From NCBI RefSeq assembly GCF_051652165.1, contig NZ_JBOFTR010000016.1:186001-250000 (forward strand): a stretch of 64,000 nucleotides of DNA, given 5' to 3'. Below the pieces are notes generated by a model, which was not told the origin of the DNA, made no database searches, and saw only the letters and a program-made list of their open reading frames with translations. Within the stretch, counting starts at the first letter, position 1, and each line of letters opens with the position of its first letter. Below, piece after piece: positions 17,076 to 26,242 of this stretch. Source of the DNA: Plesiomonas sp051652165 (lineage in GTDB: Bacteria > Pseudomonadota > Gammaproteobacteria > Enterobacterales > CAMTGL01). A program made the translations under genes and the position numbers.

Positions 17076-18986
17076 TTACGGGCTAATCTGGTGTAAAAAC
17101 TCAATCACACGTGCAATATCACGGGTGCGTGGTAGCGGAGGTAAACTCTCAAGAAAGGTTTGCCCGTAAGGTTTTGCCACCAAACGCGGATCACAAATAA
17201 CAATAACACCTCGATCATCGGTATCACGGATCAGTCGCCCAACCCCCTGTTTTAAGGTGATAACGGCATCCGGTAATTGCACATCATTAAAGGGTTCACC
17301 GCCTTTGAGCTTATTGTCTTCCATACGCGCCTTTAGCAGCGGATCATCCGGTGCAGTAAAGGGCAGTTTATCAATAATCACACACGACAGCGCCTGCCCA
17401 CGCACATCTACCCCTTCCCAAAAGCTGCCCGTGGCCACCAGCAGTGCATCACCCTGTTCGACAAATTGCTGCAACAATTTTTGCTTCCCAGTTTCGCCCT
17501 GTACCAGCACAGGTAACGTTAAGCAGGCACGAAAACGCTCGGCCAGATCACGCATCATCTGATGTGAAGTACACAAGAAAAAACAGCGACCACGGCTCGC
17601 TTCAATCACCGGTGTTAACAAGCTGACTAGCCGGTCTGCGGTATACGGGCGATTCGCTTCAGGCAAAAAACGCGGTACACACAGCAGAGCTTGTTGTGAA
17701 TAATCAAACGGGCTGTTTAAGGTCATCTGACGGGTTTCACCCAGCCCTAAACGCTGGCAATAGTGATCAAAGCTATCTCCCACAGCCAAAGTAGCCGAGG
17801 TAAAAATCCATGCTGCGGAGTGTGATTTCATCTGTTCACTGAATTTATCTGCAACACTGAGCGGCGTTAAATTCAGGCTAAAGTGGCGGCTTCCGCACTC
17901 ATACCAGTAGCTGTAACCGCTGATATCGGTATCCATTAACCGTTTAAGCCGAGCGCGAAATAGCTCTGCCCGCTCAAATGCAGCATCGAGCAATTTAGAG
18001 CGCCCGACCACTAAACGCAGCACATCAGCAGCAAAATCTAACGCATCATTTAGCCGAGCTAACGCCCCTTGTACCAGCGGATTACGCAGCATATCGCGCC
18101 AGTTACCACGGGCATTGCCACCACAGAGCACGACACATAAATCCTGTGCGGTTTGTGTCAGGCGATCAGCCACTTTACTCAATTGCGCTACGTCACGCAC
18201 TTCAATGTGATAACCCAGTAGCATATCTTTGCCCAGATCAAGCAACTGCCGTGAGGTTAATGACTGTCCAAAATATTGGCTAGCAATATCAGGCAACTGA
18301 TGCGCTTCATCAAAAATAATCACTTCCGCTTCAGGAATGAGCTCACCAAAACCAGTCTCTTTGACTACCATATCCGCCAAAAAAAGGTGGTGATTTACCA
18401 CAACTACATCCGCCTCTAGGGCTTTGCGGCGCGCTTTTACCACATAACACTCTTTGTAAAGTGGGCACTCGGTGCCTAAACAACTCTCATTCGTGCTGGT
18501 AATAAGTGGCAATACGGGGCTGTCTTCAGCCACCACATCACAATCGCTTAGATCACCACTTTCGCTAGATGAAGACCAACTGCGCACTCGCACTAAATCG
18601 GCCAGCGTTCCGGTATCGGTAATATGGCTCTCTGCCATTTGACGATCGAGCCGGTCTAAACAGACATAGTTTGACCGCCCTTTGAGCAGCGCAATTTTTC
18701 CGGTGAAATTCAGTGCATGCTGAATCGTGGGCAAATCGCGGCTATATAGCTGATCTTGGAGATTTTTTGATCCCGTAGAGATAATTGTTTTGCGTTTTGC
18801 CGCCAGTGCCGGCACTAAATATGCATAGGTTTTCCCCGTGCCTGTGCCCGCTTCAACCACGAGTGATGTATTCTGCTCAATCGCACTCGCTACTGCATCG
18901 GCCATTTGGCGCTGTGGTTCACGTGCTTTAAACCCATTAATAGCCTGCGCCAGTGCACCATTATCCGCAAAATACTTCTCAATCAC
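17076..18986 (-). CDS. yoaA: ATP-dependent DNA helicase YoaA (DinG/XPD-like)
   Basis: YoaA is an XPD/DinG-type iron-sulfur 5'-3' DNA helicase that in E. coli works with the DNA polymerase III chi subunit in repair. Walker A is visible as EAGTGTGKTYAYL near residue 45 and the DEAH box as IIFDEAHQLPD near residue 223. Cluster cysteines are likely those in NYVCLDRLD and in CLGTECPLYKEC. The C-terminal helicase motif VGRLIRDTDDRGV is intact. The 636-residue length matches E. coli. Confidence 0.94.
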   Translation of the reverse strand: MIEKYFADNGALAQAINGFKAREPQRQMADAVASAIEQNTSLVVEAGTGTGKTYAYLVPALAAKRKTIISTGSKNLQDQLYSRDLPTIQHALNFTGKIALLKGRSNYVCLDRLDRQMAESHITDTGTLADLVRVRSWSSSSESGDLSDCDVVAEDSPVLPLITSTNESCLGTECPLYKECYVVKARRKALEADVVVVNHHLFLADMVVKETGFGELIPEAEVIIFDEAHQLPDIASQYFGQSLTSRQLLDLGKDMLLGYHIEVRDVAQLSKVADRLTQTAQDLCVVLCGGNARGNWRDMLRNPLVQGALARLNDALDFAADVLRLVVGRSKLLDAAFERAELFRARLKRLMDTDISGYSYWYECGSRHFSLNLTPLSVADKFSEQMKSHSAAWIFTSATLAVGDSFDHYCQRLGLGETRQMTLNSPFDYSQQALLCVPRFLPEANRPYTADRLVSLLTPVIEASRGRCFFLCTSHQMMRDLAERFRACLTLPVLVQGETGKQKLLQQFVEQGDALLVATGSFWEGVDVRGQALSCVIIDKLPFTAPDDPLLKARMEDNKLKGGEPFNDVQLPDAVITLKQGVGRLIRDTDDRGVIVICDPRLVAKPYGQTFLESLPPLPRTRDIARVIEFLHQISP

Positions 18987-19173
18987 ACCGTAGCCTATGA
19001 CCTGTTCTTTTAATATCCTGATGCTTAATTATGCCCATTGTCTTTCCATACCGCTAATGAGATCTGCCATTGCGCGAATCATCCCGCATGCCAGACCGTA
19101 AGCCTGTATTAAACCCAACGCAAAGATTGTGCTGAAAGTGTTATTTTACAGTTGCTTTTAAACGCAGCTTTGG

Positions 19174-19202
19174 TTAAGTTGAAATTAATATGAACAGATA
19201 AT
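19174..19202 (+). promoter_or_regulatory. Candidate his operon promoter
   Basis: A -35-like TTAAGT (19174-19179) and a -10-like GATAAT (19197-19202) are separated by 17 bases. They lie about 27 bases before the leader peptide start, a distance that fits the his leader transcript. Confidence 0.4.
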
Positions 19203-19228
19203 CATCATGTATTGTTGAGATATTATCC

Positions 19229-19306
19229 ATGAATTTACTGACTGTAACATCGGCTGCACGTAGCACACTGCGTATTAGCCATCACCACCATCATCACCCT
19301 GAGTAG
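19229..19306 (+). CDS. hisL: his operon leader peptide
   Basis: A 25-codon frame (ATG at 19229, TAG at 19304-19306) ends with six consecutive His codons followed by Pro-Glu and stop. In enterobacteria, ribosome stalling at these codons when charged tRNA-His is scarce prevents the downstream terminator from forming. The peptide is longer than the 16-residue E. coli leader, with extra residues before the His run; the HHHHHHP ending is shared. It lies directly upstream of an attenuator and hisG. Confidence 0.93.
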   Translation: MNLLTVTSAARSTLRISHHHHHHPE

Positions 19307-19373
19307 TCTTTCAGGCGATGTTCCGTGGAAGACACTCAACGAGATCTTCCGGTGGACAGTCAGAACCAATCAG

Positions 19374-19406
19374 AGCCCTCGGAAGATCTTACTCCGGGGG
19401 CTTTTT
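19374..19406 (+). terminator. his operon attenuator
   Basis: The terminator stem AGCCCTCGGA (19374-19383) pairs with TCCGGGGGCT (19393-19402), one G-U pair, and is followed by five T. Upstream, GGAAGA near 19328 can pair with TCTTCC at 19345-19350, and AGATCTTCC at 19342-19350 can instead pair with GGAAGATCT at 19381-19389. These alternative pairings are the classical pause, antiterminator and terminator arrangement. Confidence 0.9.
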
Positions 19407-19584
19407 ACTGTGTAACGCAGCATATCATGCGCTAACAGGCAAAACGTCAACGGAAGACGTAACGAATCGAATCGAGTCACTACTTTTAAAATAGTGATTT
19501 TAAGATCTGGATTTTTAGGATTGTGAAGAGTTCAAAAACACAGAATTCACACTATTTCAGAATCGACCAAACAAGGAATTTGCC

Positions 19585-20484
19585 ATGCTAAACAACAACC
19601 GACTGCGCATTGCTATGCAGAAATCTGGCCGCCTGAGTGATGACTCACGCGAACTGCTAGCCCGTTGCGGTGTTAAAATCAATTTGCAACAGCAACGCCT
19701 GATCGCTTTTGCCGAAAATATGCCTATCGACATTCTGCGTGTCCGTGATGATGATATCCCCGGTCTGGTGATGGATGGCGTGGTTGATCTTGGCATTATC
19801 GGTGAAAATGTGCTGGAGGAAGAGCTACTTGGTCGTCAGGCACGCGGTGAAAACCCGCAATACCAAACCCTGCGCCGACTCGATTTTGGAAGTTGCCGCT
19901 TATCTCTGGCTGTGCCATTTGACCATGCGTATAACGCCCCCGATTCGCTCACCAACGCTCGCATTGCTACCTCATACCCAAACCTACTCAAACGTTATAT
20001 GGATGAGAAAGGCATTCCCTTTAAAAGCTGTCTGTTGAATGGCTCTGTCGAGGTTGCGCCGCGGGCCGGCCTTGCTGACGCCATTTGTGATCTGGTCTCT
20101 ACCGGTGCAACACTCGAAGCCAATGGCCTGCGTGAAGCGGAAGTCATTTATCGCTCTAAAGCGGCGCTAATTCAACGAGCCGGTGAGATGCCCGATGAAA
20201 AACAGCAGCTTATTAACCGCCTGTTGACCCGTATGCAGGGGGTTATTCAAGCCCGTGAATCAAAATACATTATGCTACATGCACCGACTGAACAGCTCGA
20301 AGAGATTATCGCCTTGCTGCCCGGCGCTGAACGCCCAACTGTGCTGCCATTGGCCAATGAAAAACATCGGGTAGCCATGCACATGGTTAGCACTGAAACC
20401 CTGTTCTGGGAAACCATGGAGCAACTCAAAAGTCTGGGTGCAAGTTCAATTCTGGTGCTACCAATTGAAAAGATGATGGAGTAA
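19585..20484 (+). CDS. hisG: ATP phosphoribosyltransferase HisG
   Basis: HisG joins PRPP to ATP, the first and feedback-inhibited step of histidine synthesis. The 299-residue long form matches E. coli, with the catalytic domains followed by the C-terminal regulatory domain that binds histidine. Typical sequence includes NNNRLRIAMQKSGRLSDDS, the PRPP-binding segment ICDLVSTGATLEANGL and GASSILVLPIEKMM at the end. It is the first structural gene, 278 bases after the leader peptide, with hisD five bases on. Confidence 0.98.
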   Translation: MLNNNRLRIAMQKSGRLSDDSRELLARCGVKINLQQQRLIAFAENMPIDILRVRDDDIPGLVMDGVVDLGIIGENVLEEELLGRQARGENPQYQTLRRLDFGSCRLSLAVPFDHAYNAPDSLTNARIATSYPNLLKRYMDEKGIPFKSCLLNGSVEVAPRAGLADAICDLVSTGATLEANGLREAEVIYRSKAALIQRAGEMPDEKQQLINRLLTRMQGVIQARESKYIMLHAPTEQLEEIIALLPGAERPTVLPLANEKHRVAMHMVSTETLFWETMEQLKSLGASSILVLPIEKMME

Positions 20485-20489
20485 CAACC

Positions 20490-21833
20490 ATGCAAATTAT
20501 TGATTGGACAGCCCTCAGCCGCACGGAGCAAGGCCGTAAAGAGCAAGAGCGCTTGCTGACCCGACCCGCTATCAGTGGTTCAAATGAGATCAGTGCTCAA
20601 GTGCGTACTATTATCGATACCGTGCGCACCGGCGGCGATCAGGCGTTGCTCGACTTAACCGAACGTTTTGACCGCTGCCGCCCGACAAACTTGCAGGTCA
20701 GCCCGTCAGACATTGAGGCCGCAAGCGCCCGTTTACCAAATGAAATGAAACAGGCATTAACGCAGGCTTATGCCAATATCGCCGTTTTTCACGAAGCCCA
20801 ACAACCGCAGCCTGTAGATATTGAAACGCAAGTGGGCGTTCGCTGTGAAGTGATCACCCGCCCTATCCGTGCGGTAGGTTTATACATTCCCGGTGGCTCT
20901 GCGCCGCTGCTGTCTACCACGCTGATGCTCGGTATTCCGGCACGTATTGCCGGATGTCAGCAGGTTGTGCTTTGCTCACCGCCACCCATTGCAGATGAAA
21001 TTTTGTATGTTGCCGCTCTGTGTGGGATCACACAGATATTCAATGTTGGCGGCGCACAAGCCATTGCTGCAATGGCCTACGGTACGGAGTCTATCCCCAA
21101 AGCGGATAAGATTTTTGGACCGGGTAATGCGTATGTCACCGAGGCCAAAAAGCAGGTTAGCCAAGACTTTGCAGGAGCAGCGATGGATATGCCGGCCGGC
21201 CCTTCAGAAGTCCTCGTGATTGCTGACGGTGAGGCTAACCCAGCATTTATTGCCAGTGATCTGTTATCACAAGCCGAACACGGGCCAGATTCTCAGGTGA
21301 TATTAGTTACGCCTAGCCCACGCCTAGCACAACAGGTTGCCGATGAAGTTGAGCGCCAGTTAGCACTGTTGCCGCGTGCCTCTATCGCCACACAAGCCCT
21401 GCAAGAGAGCCGCTTAATTGTTACCGCCGATCTGAACGAAGCGGTAACACTCAGCAACCGCTACGGGCCGGAGCACCTGATTGTACAAACCGCACAACCG
21501 CGCAGTTTATTGCCACAACTGCATAATGCCGGATCGATTTTTTTAGGCGCATGGACACCTGAGTCTGCCGGTGATTACGCCTCAGGCACTAACCATGTAC
21601 TGCCCACTTACGGGTACACACGCACTTACTCCAGCCTCGGTTTAGCCGATTTTATGAAGCGCATGACGGTGCAAGAAATTACCCCCGAAGGTTTGCTCAC
21701 GCTCGCCCCGACCGTAGAGATGATGGCGCGCGCCGAAAAACTCGAAGCACACCGCTTTGCCGTCAGTGTTCGGGTCAAGGCTCTGCAAGCGGGCTCGTGT
21801 TCACCTGTGCAAAAACAAGGAGTTGATGCATGA
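20490..21833 (+). CDS. hisD: Histidinol dehydrogenase HisD
   Basis: HisD oxidises L-histidinol to L-histidine in two NAD+-dependent steps and binds zinc. Signature sequence includes VGLYIPGGSAPLLSTTLML, FGPGNAYVTEAKKQV and DMPAGPSEVLVIAD, and the active-site region HNAGSIFLGAWTPES. The 447-residue length is slightly more than the 434 of E. coli, with a short C-terminal extension. GGAG precedes the ATG, and the stop overlaps the hisC start (ATGA). Confidence 0.98.
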   Translation: MQIIDWTALSRTEQGRKEQERLLTRPAISGSNEISAQVRTIIDTVRTGGDQALLDLTERFDRCRPTNLQVSPSDIEAASARLPNEMKQALTQAYANIAVFHEAQQPQPVDIETQVGVRCEVITRPIRAVGLYIPGGSAPLLSTTLMLGIPARIAGCQQVVLCSPPPIADEILYVAALCGITQIFNVGGAQAIAAMAYGTESIPKADKIFGPGNAYVTEAKKQVSQDFAGAAMDMPAGPSEVLVIADGEANPAFIASDLLSQAEHGPDSQVILVTPSPRLAQQVADEVERQLALLPRASIATQALQESRLIVTADLNEAVTLSNRYGPEHLIVQTAQPRSLLPQLHNAGSIFLGAWTPESAGDYASGTNHVLPTYGYTRTYSSLGLADFMKRMTVQEITPEGLLTLAPTVEMMARAEKLEAHRFAVSVRVKALQAGSCSPVQKQGVDA

Positions 21834-22984
21834 AACCCTCTCTATCATTCAATGCAACATTACCTACTGATGACATGAGCTCTGCATTTAACGCCGATAC
21901 ACTGGCACGCGACAACGTGCGTAAACTGACTCCGTATATGTCAGCGCGCCGCATCGGGGGGCGCGGTGATGTCTGGTTAAACGCCAATGAATACCCCATC
22001 GCGCCTGACTATTCGTTAACCACACAAAAGCTCAACCGTTATCCAGAGTGCCAGCCAGAGAGCGTGATTACCCGTTACGCCGCCTATGTCAATCTCATGC
22101 CCGAACAAGTGTTGGTCAGCCGTGGTGCAGATGAAGCGATAGAGCTGGTGATCCGCGCCTTTTGCGAACCTGCACGCGATGCCGTGATGTTTTGCCCGCC
22201 GACCTACGGTATGTACACAGTCAGTGCTGAAACACTGGGCATTGCGCGAAAAATCGTGCCCAGCACCGCAGACTGGCAGCTCGATCTTCCGGCTATTCAT
22301 GCCGCACTTGATCAGGTCAAAGTCGTCTTTGTGTGTAGCCCAAACAACCCGACCGGCAACCTGCTGCAACAACAAGACTTGCATGCGCTGCTGCAACTCA
22401 CCGCTGGAAAAGCCATCGTGGTGATTGATGAAGCGTATATCGAGTTTTGTCCGCAACACAGCTGTGTACCGTTGCTGCAACAGTACCCGAATCTGGTGAT
22501 TTTACGCACCCTGTCAAAAGCGTTTGCACTGGCAGGATTACGCTGCGGCTTTGCGCTCTCATCCCCCGACATTATTCGTTTGCTATTAAAAGTCATTGCC
22601 CCCTACCCACTACCGCTACCGGTTGCTGACATTGCCGCGCAAGCACTGAGCGAACAAGGGATTGCGGCTATGCAACGCAATGTTGATTGCTTGCGCACAA
22701 CCCGCACATGGCTGAGTCAAGAGCTGCAAAAAAGCCCGCTATGCGACACTGTCTACCCCAGCGAAAGTAACTGGATCACGGTTCGCTTCCATAACGGTGA
22801 GAAAGTATTCAAAAATTTGTGGGATCAAGGCATTATCGTTAGAGATCAAGGAAAACAACCCGGTTTGTATAACTGTCTGCGCATCTCAATTGGCACACAA
22901 GAAGAGTGTCAGCACACGCTGAATGTCATCAACGCGATGCCGTTATCCGATGAGATGTGCTGCCAGCAAGGAGGCATGCAGTGA
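21830..22984 (+). CDS. hisC: Histidinol-phosphate aminotransferase HisC
   Basis: HisC is a PLP-dependent aminotransferase that makes histidinol phosphate from imidazole-acetol phosphate. The PLP lysine lies in RTLSKAFALAGLRCG; VSRGADEAIELVIRAFCEP and CSPNNPTGN are typical of class I/II enzymes. The 384-residue frame is longer than the 356 of E. coli through about 20 extra N-terminal residues. The start at 21830 is supported by AGGAG eight bases upstream and the ATGA overlap with hisD. Confidence 0.97.
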   Translation: MKPSLSFNATLPTDDMSSAFNADTLARDNVRKLTPYMSARRIGGRGDVWLNANEYPIAPDYSLTTQKLNRYPECQPESVITRYAAYVNLMPEQVLVSRGADEAIELVIRAFCEPARDAVMFCPPTYGMYTVSAETLGIARKIVPSTADWQLDLPAIHAALDQVKVVFVCSPNNPTGNLLQQQDLHALLQLTAGKAIVVIDEAYIEFCPQHSCVPLLQQYPNLVILRTLSKAFALAGLRCGFALSSPDIIRLLLKVIAPYPLPLPVADIAAQALSEQGIAAMQRNVDCLRTTRTWLSQELQKSPLCDTVYPSESNWITVRFHNGEKVFKNLWDQGIIVRDQGKQPGLYNCLRISIGTQEECQHTLNVINAMPLSDEMCCQQGGMQ

Positions 22985-24129
22985 AAAAAAGAGTGCGTTA
23001 CGCAGCAGAAACCGCGCGCCATGCGCAGCCACACAAAGCACAACTGAATAAATCCAATTCAGTTGCACGTAATTACCTGTTTATTGATCGTGATGGCACG
23101 CTGATTAAAGAGCCACCGGAAGATTTTCAGGTTGATCGTCTCGATAAACTCAAACTCGAAGTGGGCGTTATTCCGGCGCTATTAACACTGCAGCGTCAAG
23201 GTTACACGCTGGTGATGATCACCAATCAAGACGGCTTAGGTACAGACAGTTTGCCACAAGCTGATTTTGACCTGCCGCACAACGCTATGCTCGATATTTT
23301 CAGCTCTCAGGGTATTGAGTTTGCTGATATTTTAATTTGCCCACATTTTGAGCACGACAACTGTACCTGTCGGAAACCGAAACTTGGGCTGGTAAAACGC
23401 TATATGGAATCGGGCAGCATTGATCATGCGCACTCCTTTGTTATTGGCGACAGACAAACTGATCTGAAACTTGCCGAAAACATGGGTATTAACGGCATTC
23501 TCTATCACCCTGACAATACAAATTGGCCGATGATTGTTCAGCGCCTGAGCTTTCCGGCCCGTACTGCCAGCGTCAGCCGTATTACGCGCGAAACCGATAT
23601 TAGCGTACAAGTTTGGTTAGATGAGAACGGTGAAAACCAGATCAGCACCGGATTAGGTTTTTTTGACCACATGCTTGATCAGATTGCCACCCATGGCGGT
23701 TTTCGCATGAATATTGCCGTCAGCGGCGATCTGCATATTGATGATCACCACACTATTGAAGATACCGCTTTAGCACTCGGCCAAGCCCTGCGACAAGCAC
23801 TGGGCAACAAACGCGGTATTGGTCGGTTTGGGTTTGTGCTGCCGATGGATGAGTGTTTAGCACGTTGTGCGCTTGACCTCTCCGGCCGCCCCTACTTGAA
23901 ATTCAAAGCGAATTTTAACCGCGATCAAGTCGGGGATCTGAGCACTGAAATGGTGCAGCACTTCTTCCGTTCGCTGACCGACAGCCTAGGCTGCACCTTG
24001 CACCTAAAAACCAAAGGCAAAAATAGCCACCACATGGTAGAAAGCCTGTTCAAAGCATTTGGCCGCACACTACGTCAGGCCATTCACATGCAGGGTGATG
24101 CATTGCCAAGCTCAAAAGGAGTTTTGTAG
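22981..24129 (+). CDS. hisB: Bifunctional histidinol-phosphatase / imidazoleglycerol-phosphate dehydratase HisB
   Basis: HisB catalyses the dehydration of imidazoleglycerol phosphate and the dephosphorylation of histidinol phosphate. The HAD phosphatase domain begins with FIDRDGTLI and the dehydratase domain has GFFDHMLDQIATHGGF and DDHHTIEDTALALG. I chose GTG at 22981, which overlaps the hisC stop (GTGA) and has AAGGAGG seven bases upstream. This gives 382 residues with a basic N-terminal tail of about 30 residues not found in E. coli. The ATG at 22957 has no comparable signal. Confidence 0.96.
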   Translation: MKKRVRYAAETARHAQPHKAQLNKSNSVARNYLFIDRDGTLIKEPPEDFQVDRLDKLKLEVGVIPALLTLQRQGYTLVMITNQDGLGTDSLPQADFDLPHNAMLDIFSSQGIEFADILICPHFEHDNCTCRKPKLGLVKRYMESGSIDHAHSFVIGDRQTDLKLAENMGINGILYHPDNTNWPMIVQRLSFPARTASVSRITRETDISVQVWLDENGENQISTGLGFFDHMLDQIATHGGFRMNIAVSGDLHIDDHHTIEDTALALGQALRQALGNKRGIGRFGFVLPMDECLARCALDLSGRPYLKFKANFNRDQVGDLSTEMVQHFFRSLTDSLGCTLHLKTKGKNSHHMVESLFKAFGRTLRQAIHMQGDALPSSKGVL

Positions 24130-24741
24130 ATGCCACAACAGACCCCGCAAACCCGTGTGGTCATTATTGATACCGGCTGTGCCAACCTTGCTTCGGTCTA
24201 TTTTGCCGTGCAAAAACTCGGCTACCACCCGGTTATCAGCAAAGAAGCTGATGTGATCCTCACCGCTGATAAATTGCTGCTGCCCGGCGTAGGTACGGCC
24301 AGTACCGCCATGGAACAGCTGCATGATCGCAACCTGATCGCCCTGATCAGAGCCTGTACCCAACCGGTATTGGGGATCTGCTTAGGCATGCAACTGATGG
24401 CCGAATATTGCGAAGAGGGTAATACCCATACTCTCGGGGTGATCCCTGATACCTCGGTTCTGCAAATGACCGATTTTGGCCTACCTCTGCCCCACATGGG
24501 CTGGAACCGCGTGTACCCAAAAGCAGGCCATCGCCTATTTAATAATATTGCCGATGGCGAGTATTTCTACTTTGTTCACAGCTATGCGATGCAGATAAGT
24601 CACCACACGATTGCTCAGTGTCATTACGGCGAAGCCTTCTCTGCAGCAGTGCAACAGGATAATTTTTACGGTGTGCAGTTTCACCCTGAACGATCCGGTA
24701 AAGCCGGTGCCCAGTTACTGAAAAACTTTCTGGAGATGTAA
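24130..24741 (+). CDS. hisH: Imidazole glycerol phosphate synthase, glutaminase subunit HisH
   Basis: HisH hydrolyses glutamine and channels ammonia to HisF. The class I glutaminase triad is visible: Cys84 in VLGICLGMQLM and His-Glu in GVQFHPERSGK near the C-terminus. The oxyanion-strand motif LLLPGVGTA is present. The 203-residue length is close to the 196 of E. coli. AGGAG lies eight bases upstream, and the ATG follows the hisB TAG directly. Confidence 0.98.
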   Translation: MPQQTPQTRVVIIDTGCANLASVYFAVQKLGYHPVISKEADVILTADKLLLPGVGTASTAMEQLHDRNLIALIRACTQPVLGICLGMQLMAEYCEEGNTHTLGVIPDTSVLQMTDFGLPLPHMGWNRVYPKAGHRLFNNIADGEYFYFVHSYAMQISHHTIAQCHYGEAFSAAVQQDNFYGVQFHPERSGKAGAQLLKNFLEM

Positions 24742-24746
24742 CAAGG

Positions 24747-25484
24747 ATGATTATTCCCGCACTGGATCTGATCGACGGCAAAGTCGTGCGCCTGTTACAG
24801 GGTGACTATGATCACAAAACCGAATACCACGCCGACCCCACAGAGCGTCTGCAAACCTATCAGCAAGCAGGAGCACAATGGCTGCATCTGGTTGATTTAA
24901 CCGGCGCAAAAGACACCAGCCAGCGCCAACTGACATTAATTGCCAAGCTGATTGCTGCAACACCCGCCAATGTGCAAATTGGCGGCGGTATCCGCACTGA
25001 ACAGGATGTTGCCGATTTACTGGCAGCAGGTGCGGCACGCGTTGTCATTGGTTCAACCGCTGTACGCAATGTCACTGAAGTAAAACGTTGGTTCTCACTG
25101 TTCGGCCCTGAACGGCTGGTACTGGCACTTGATGTGCGTATCGGCAGTGATGAGGTCAAGCGCGTTGCCGTCAGCGGCTGGCAACAAGACTCCGGCATTG
25201 CCATTGAAACCTTGCTCGAAGAGTACCAAACCGTCGGCCTTAAACACGTGTTATGCACCGATATTTCACGCGATGGCACGCTGTCAGGGTCAAACGTACG
25301 CCTGTACCGTGAACTAGCAGCGCGTTTTCCGTACATCGCATTTCAATCTTCCGGCGGAATCGGATCGCTAGCTGATATTCGAGCCCTACGCGGTAGCGGT
25401 GTGGCCGGTGTGATTGTCGGGCGCGCTTTACTCGAAGAAAAATTCAACACTGAGGAGGCGATTGCATGCTGGCAAAACGGATAA
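24747..25484 (+). CDS. hisA: ProFAR isomerase HisA
   Basis: HisA is a (beta-alpha)8 barrel that isomerises the aminoaldose ProFAR to the aminoketose PRFAR. The N-terminal aspartate is in IIPALDLIDGKVVRLLQGDY, and the C-terminal half has VLCTDISRDGTLSGSN and the phosphate-binding SSGGIGSLADI. The 245-residue length matches E. coli. It overlaps hisF by 19 bases, which suggests translational coupling. Confidence 0.98.
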   Translation: MIIPALDLIDGKVVRLLQGDYDHKTEYHADPTERLQTYQQAGAQWLHLVDLTGAKDTSQRQLTLIAKLIAATPANVQIGGGIRTEQDVADLLAAGAARVVIGSTAVRNVTEVKRWFSLFGPERLVLALDVRIGSDEVKRVAVSGWQQDSGIAIETLLEEYQTVGLKHVLCTDISRDGTLSGSNVRLYRELAARFPYIAFQSSGGIGSLADIRALRGSGVAGVIVGRALLEEKFNTEEAIACWQNG

Positions 25485-26242
25485 TCCCCTGTTTGGATGT
25501 GCGCAATGGGCAAGTGGTCAAAGGCGTGCAGTTTCGCAACCACGAAATTATTGGCGATATTGTCCCGCTAGCACAGCGCTATGCCGAAGAGGGTGCTGAT
25601 GAACTGGTATTCTACGATATCACCGCCTCTTCTGATGGACGTACCGTTGATAAAAGCTGGGTGTCAAAAGTCGCAGAAGTGATCGATATTCCTTTTAGTG
25701 TTGCCGGTGGAATTCGCACAGCGGAAGATGCCGCACAGATTCTGGCTTTCGGAGCCGATAAGATTTCAATCAACTCACCAGCACTGGCTGACCCAACGCT
25801 GATTACACGGCTGGCCGATCGCTTTGGCGTACAGTGTATTGTGGTTGGTATTGATACTTGGTACGACGAAGCCAGCAACAGCTATCAGGTCTATCAGTTC
25901 ACCGGAGATGAAACCCGAACCCGCGCAACAGCGTGGCATACGCTAGACTGGGTTAATGAGGTTCAGCAACGCGGCGCAGGTGAGATTGTGCTTAACATGA
26001 TGAACCAAGACGGTGTCCGACGCGGTTATGACATCCGCCAGTTGCAATACGTTAGAGAGGTGTGCCGCGTTCCGTTAATCGCTTCCGGCGGTGCGGGGCA
26101 TAATGAGCATTTTCTTGAGGCATTCCGCGATGCGGATATTGACGGAGCACTGGCTGCGTCAGTATTCCACAAGCAGATCATCAATATTGGTGATCTCAAA
26201 GAGTACCTCTTCAAACAGGGAGTGGAGATAAGATTATGCTAA
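25466..26242 (+). CDS. hisF: Imidazole glycerol phosphate synthase, cyclase subunit HisF
   Basis: HisF closes the imidazole ring using ammonia from HisH, releasing AICAR to purine synthesis. The catalytic aspartates are in RIIPCLDVRNGQVVKG and NMMNQDGVRRGYD. Phosphate-binding loops VAGGIRTAEDA and IASGGAGHNEHF are present. The length is 258 residues. GGAGG lies seven bases before the ATG, inside hisA, and its end overlaps hisI by seven bases. Confidence 0.98.
   Translation: MLAKRIIPCLDVRNGQVVKGVQFRNHEIIGDIVPLAQRYAEEGADELVFYDITASSDGRTVDKSWVSKVAEVIDIPFSVAGGIRTAEDAAQILAFGADKISINSPALADPTLITRLADRFGVQCIVVGIDTWYDEASNSYQVYQFTGDETRTRATAWHTLDWVNEVQQRGAGEIVLNMMNQDGVRRGYDIRQLQYVREVCRVPLIASGGAGHNEHFLEAFRDADIDGALAASVFHKQIINIGDLKEYLFKQGVEIRLC

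Noticed and set aside
19281..19298. Run of six His codons resembling an engineered tag
   Set aside because: It is the natural histidine leader peptide upstream of hisG with an attenuator.
22016..22480. 154-codon open frame on the minus strand
   Set aside because: It lies wholly antisense to hisC, whose protein is clearly conserved; the translation shows no family and is a shadow of a GC-richer gene.
24860..25336. 158-codon open frame on the minus strand
   Set aside because: Antisense to hisA with Ser/Arg-rich composition typical of a shadow frame.
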